Positions 61,910-64,000 of a DNA stretch of 64,000 nucleotides are shown in pieces. The position numbers and the translations under genes were made by a program. The stretch comes from Pelomonas candidula (GTDB lineage Bacteria > Pseudomonadota > Gammaproteobacteria > Burkholderiales > Burkholderiaceae_C): contig NZ_JBIGIC010000005.1 of the NCBI RefSeq assembly GCF_043555985.1, positions 62,001 through 126,000 of the forward strand, written 5' to 3'. The first letter of the stretch is position 1; each line of letters starts with the position of its first letter. The notes under the pieces were generated by a model. The model was not told the DNA's origin. It did not search any database and saw only the letters and a list, made by a program, of their open reading frames with translations.

Positions 61910-62608
61910 TCACAACAGCAGCTCCACGCGCCGCTCGCCCACGGCCCGGCCGCTGGCGACCCGGCCGCTCTCGAAACGCACCCTGACCTCCTGGCCTTCG
62001 ATGCCCGCGCTCATGGCCTGGGCCTCGGAGGACACCGCAAAACCCTCGCCGACCGCGCTCACCTGCACCGTCTCGCCGGCGGTGAACCACAGGCGGGACT
62101 TCAGGGCCGGCGCACGCACGGCCTCGGCCGCACCGACCGGCCGGGCAAGCGTGCGCCCGATCAGCTGGCTGGCGTCGGTGAAGACGGCACCGGGTTCGGC
62201 CGCGATGTCGATATCGGCCATCGCCAGCTGCTCTTGAGACAAATTCACGCCGGCGGGCAGCGGACCGCTGGCCACGACGACGCGGCCGTAGACAGACACC
62301 CGCACCGGCAGCGTCACGTTCCAGCGCGCCGCGCCGACGGTGCAGCGCAGGCCGATGCGGCTGCGGCCCCAGACGGCGATGCCGGGCGGGAGGTAGGGCT
62401 GGATCTGCTGGCAGGGCGCGAGCCTGAGCCGCGCGTCCAGCTGGCCGATCTCGACGGCAACGCGGGTGCCAGGCGGCGCGGTGGCGCGAGCGGCGGTTTC
62501 GGCAAGCTGGCGCACGCGCTCGACAAGCGCGGGGTCGAGCGCGGTCTGGGCGCGGGCGCCCACACCGGCCAGGGCCAGGCACATCAGGAACGCGATTCGA
62601 CGCAGCAT
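61910..62608 (-). CDS. flgA: Flagellar P-ring assembly chaperone FlgA
   Basis: A 232-residue periplasmic protein with signal peptide (M-L-R-R-I-A-F-L-M-C-L-A-L-A-G-V-G-A-R-A) and SAF/ChapFlgA domains. 'L-A-P-C-Q-Q-I-Q-P-Y' and 'G-R-V-V-V-A-S-G-P-L-P-A-G' are recognisable. It helps FlgI polymerise into the P-ring. The start at M-L-R-R gives a proper signal peptide; a longer start at 62683 is disfavoured. Divergent from flgB with 145 bp between. Confidence 0.94.
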   Translation of the reverse strand: MLRRIAFLMCLALAGVGARAQTALDPALVERVRQLAETAARATAPPGTRVAVEIGQLDARLRLAPCQQIQPYLPPGIAVWGRSRIGLRCTVGAARWNVTLPVRVSVYGRVVVASGPLPAGVNLSQEQLAMADIDIAAEPGAVFTDASQLIGRTLARPVGAAEAVRAPALKSRLWFTAGETVQVSAVGEGFAVSSEAQAMSAGIEGQEVRVRFESGRVASGRAVGERRVELLL

Positions 62609-62753
62609 GGCCGCCACTTTAGGGAGCGGCCCGGCGCCACGAGGTCGGAATTGAGCGGCGAAGACCCCGCTAATCCCGCTCATGTTTTCGGGCCTGGTTC
62701 AGACAATTTGCGCAAGGAGCCCTACCGGCTCGCCCCCTCGCAAGAGGCCAAAG

Positions 62754-63167
62754 ATGTTGAACCGACTCACCGACACGCTGAACTTCCAGACCCAGGCGCT
62801 CACGCTGCGGGCGGAGCGCCAGCGCCTGCTCGCCAGCAACATCGCCAACGCCGACACGCCCGGCTACCAGGCCCGCGACATCAACTTCGCCGAGGCGCTG
62901 CGCGAAGCCACCGGCGAGGTCGGCACGCCGGGCGCCCTCGCCACCACCCAGAGCGGCCACATCGCACCGCTGGCCGGCGCTCGCGGCGAGAGCGGCAAGG
63001 AATACGCGCTGCAGTCCCAGACCAGCCTGGACAGCAACGGCGTGGACATGGACCGCGAGCGCGCGAGCTTCGCCGACAACTCGGTGAAGTACGAGGCCAC
63101 GCTGCGCTTCATCAACAGTTCGGTGCGCAACGCGCTGGACGCGATGAAGTCGCCCAACCAGGCCTGA
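62754..63167 (+). CDS. flgB: Flagellar basal-body rod protein FlgB
   Basis: A 137-residue proximal rod protein. The N-terminus 'M-L-N-R-L-T-D-T-L-N-F-Q-T-Q-A-L-T-L-R-A-E-R-Q' and 'N-I-A-N-A-D-T-P-G-Y-Q-A-R-D' are the rod/hook hallmark, and the C-terminal helix 'Y-E-A-T-L-R-F-I-N' completes it. It opens the flgBCD... operon, whose start follows a GAGG-like site. Confidence 0.96.
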   Translation: MLNRLTDTLNFQTQALTLRAERQRLLASNIANADTPGYQARDINFAEALREATGEVGTPGALATTQSGHIAPLAGARGESGKEYALQSQTSLDSNGVDMDRERASFADNSVKYEATLRFINSSVRNALDAMKSPNQA

Positions 63168-63187
63168 CGAGGCAGGAGGACTGAGCC

Positions 63188-63601
63188 ATGTCGATGTTCC
63201 AGATCTTCAGCGTCTCCGGCAGCGCGGTCAGCGCGCAGAGCCAGCGCCTGAACGTGGTGGCCAGCAACCTGGCCAACGCCGACACGGTGGCCGGCCCCGA
63301 CGGCCAGGCCTACAAGGCGCGCCAGGTGGTGTTCCAGACCACGCTGATGGGCGCGGGCGACGACAGCGGCAACGCCGGCGTGCGCGTGACCAACATCACC
63401 GAGGACCAGACACCCGGCCGCCGCGTGCACGACCCCAATCATCCGCAGGCCGACGCCGACGGCTACGTGACCTATTCCAACGTGAACCCGGTGGAAGAGA
63501 TGGTCAACATGATCTCGGCGTCGCGCTCCTACCAGAACAACATCGAAGTCATGGGCACGGCCAAGAGCCTGCTGCTCAAGACCCTGCAACTCGGCCAGTG
63601 A
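63188..63601 (+). CDS. flgC: Flagellar basal-body rod protein FlgC
   Basis: A 137-residue rod protein. 'F-S-V-S-G-S-A-V-S-A-Q-S-Q-R-L-N-V-V-A-S-N-L-A-N-A' and 'V-N-P-V-E-E-M-V-N-M-I-S-A-S-R-S-Y-Q-N-N' are typical. AGGAGGA precedes the ATG by 7 bp. It is 20 bp downstream of flgB. Confidence 0.97.
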   Translation: MSMFQIFSVSGSAVSAQSQRLNVVASNLANADTVAGPDGQAYKARQVVFQTTLMGAGDDSGNAGVRVTNITEDQTPGRRVHDPNHPQADADGYVTYSNVNPVEEMVNMISASRSYQNNIEVMGTAKSLLLKTLQLGQ

Positions 63602-63624
63602 TGGTCGCCCGTTGAAAGCACGCC

Positions 63625-64000
63625 ATGGACTTCTCCGTACTCAACGGCACCAGCTCCAGCAGCTCGACCAGCTCGACCACCTCCAGCACGAGCAGCAGCT
63701 CCTCGACGTCGTCGACCAACGCCGCCGACACGCAGGACCGTTTCCTGAAGCTGCTCGTCGCGCAGATGAACAACCAGGACCCGCTCAACCCGATGGACAA
63801 CGCCCAGGTGACGAGCCAGATGGCGCAGATCCAGCAGGTGACGAGCCTGTCCACGCTGAACACCAGCATCACCAGCCTGGGCAGCCAGCTGGGCCAGATG
63901 CAGGCCCTGCAGTCGGTCTCGCTGGTGGGCCGCGAGGTCAGCGTGCCCAGCAACAGCCTGCAGGTGACCAACGGCGTCGCCGAAGGCAGCTTTGACCTGG
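63625..64000 (+). CDS. flgD: Flagellar hook assembly protein FlgD (3' end beyond window)
   Basis: The first 125 codons of FlgD, the hook-capping scaffold. After a Ser/Thr-rich stretch (residues 9-31) the conserved 'D-R-F-L-K-L-L-V-A-Q-M-N-N-Q-D-P-L-N-P-M-D-N-A-Q' block and 'S-Q-M-A-Q-I-Q-Q-V' follow. The low-complexity N-terminus is common in FlgD. Truncated only by the right edge. Confidence 0.95.
   Translation, partial: MDFSVLNGTSSSSSTSSTTSSTSSSSSTSSTNAADTQDRFLKLLVAQMNNQDPLNPMDNAQVTSQMAQIQQVTSLSTLNTSITSLGSQLGQMQALQSVSLVGREVSVPSNSLQVTNGVAEGSFDL

Noticed and set aside
62609..62753. Sigma-54 promoter upstream of flgB
   Set aside because: GG...GC pairs are present but the spacing is 12, not 10, and the flanking consensus is absent.
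63650..63720. Ser/Thr-coding repeats at the start of flgD as a microsatellite or phase-variable tract
   Set aside because: Codons are mixed (AGC, TCG, ACC, TCC) and FlgD proteins commonly have such a linker.

Overview
The window looks like chromosomal DNA of a high-GC betaproteobacterium, most likely a Burkholderiales member of the Rubrivivax/Leptothrix/Roseateles type. The pointers are the very GC-rich codon use, gene families common in that order (DUF3460, DUF1841, VF530, a small 'Y-E-K-R-Q-R-E-L' protein), a minCDE operon, and a gallate dioxygenase locus. This placement is inferred from protein families, not from a search. I saw no tRNA, rRNA, CRISPR array, phage or intact insertion sequence.

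Layout. 1-5840: yebC (partial), a HerA-like ATPase, a chemoreceptor and a LytS/LytTR two-component pair. 5841-8827: a ribbon-helix-helix-like gene behind a 34-bp palindrome, a membrane protein, glnS. 8831-12801: two copies of a two-gene module (periplasmic binding protein plus a ~70-residue protein), then dbpA. 12936-20162: S41 and S9 peptidases around a membrane AraC regulator and a SUI1-type factor, then a phosphoesterase. 20245-29216: rhodanese/FtrA, 1-Cys peroxiredoxin, LysR/MFS efflux, DUF4242 with an ATPase-type regulator, and a TAXI binding protein with a tiny coupled secreted ORF.

29334-34402 is a gallate uptake and ring-cleavage locus: MFS transporter, porin and fused LigB-LigA gallate dioxygenase, divergent from a LysR gene, with an FNR/Dnr-like box and a LysR-type palindrome between them. 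34509-44097 holds dusC, a YgjP peptidase, FMN-riboswitch-controlled ribH, a 271-bp MITE-like element, a ferredoxin, a beta-lactamase-family hydrolase, a two-copy structured repeat, an acyltransferase, a second chemoreceptor and minCDE.

44098-44693 is an AT-rich gap with several DnaA-box-like sequences. Then follow metG, scpA, a QseBC-like pair, kefF-kefC-sir2 (translationally coupled), a lipoprotein di-haem oxidase/GH128 pair, and the start of a flagellar cluster (flgN, flgM, flgA divergent from flgB, flgC, flgD) that runs off the right edge.

The parts most worth a second look are non-coding: the MITE-like element, the 137-bp-period tandem repeat carrying DnaA-box-like 9-mers, the AT-rich minC-metG gap, and palindromes that sit on the start codons of regulator genes, many of which appear to be transcribed with almost no leader.
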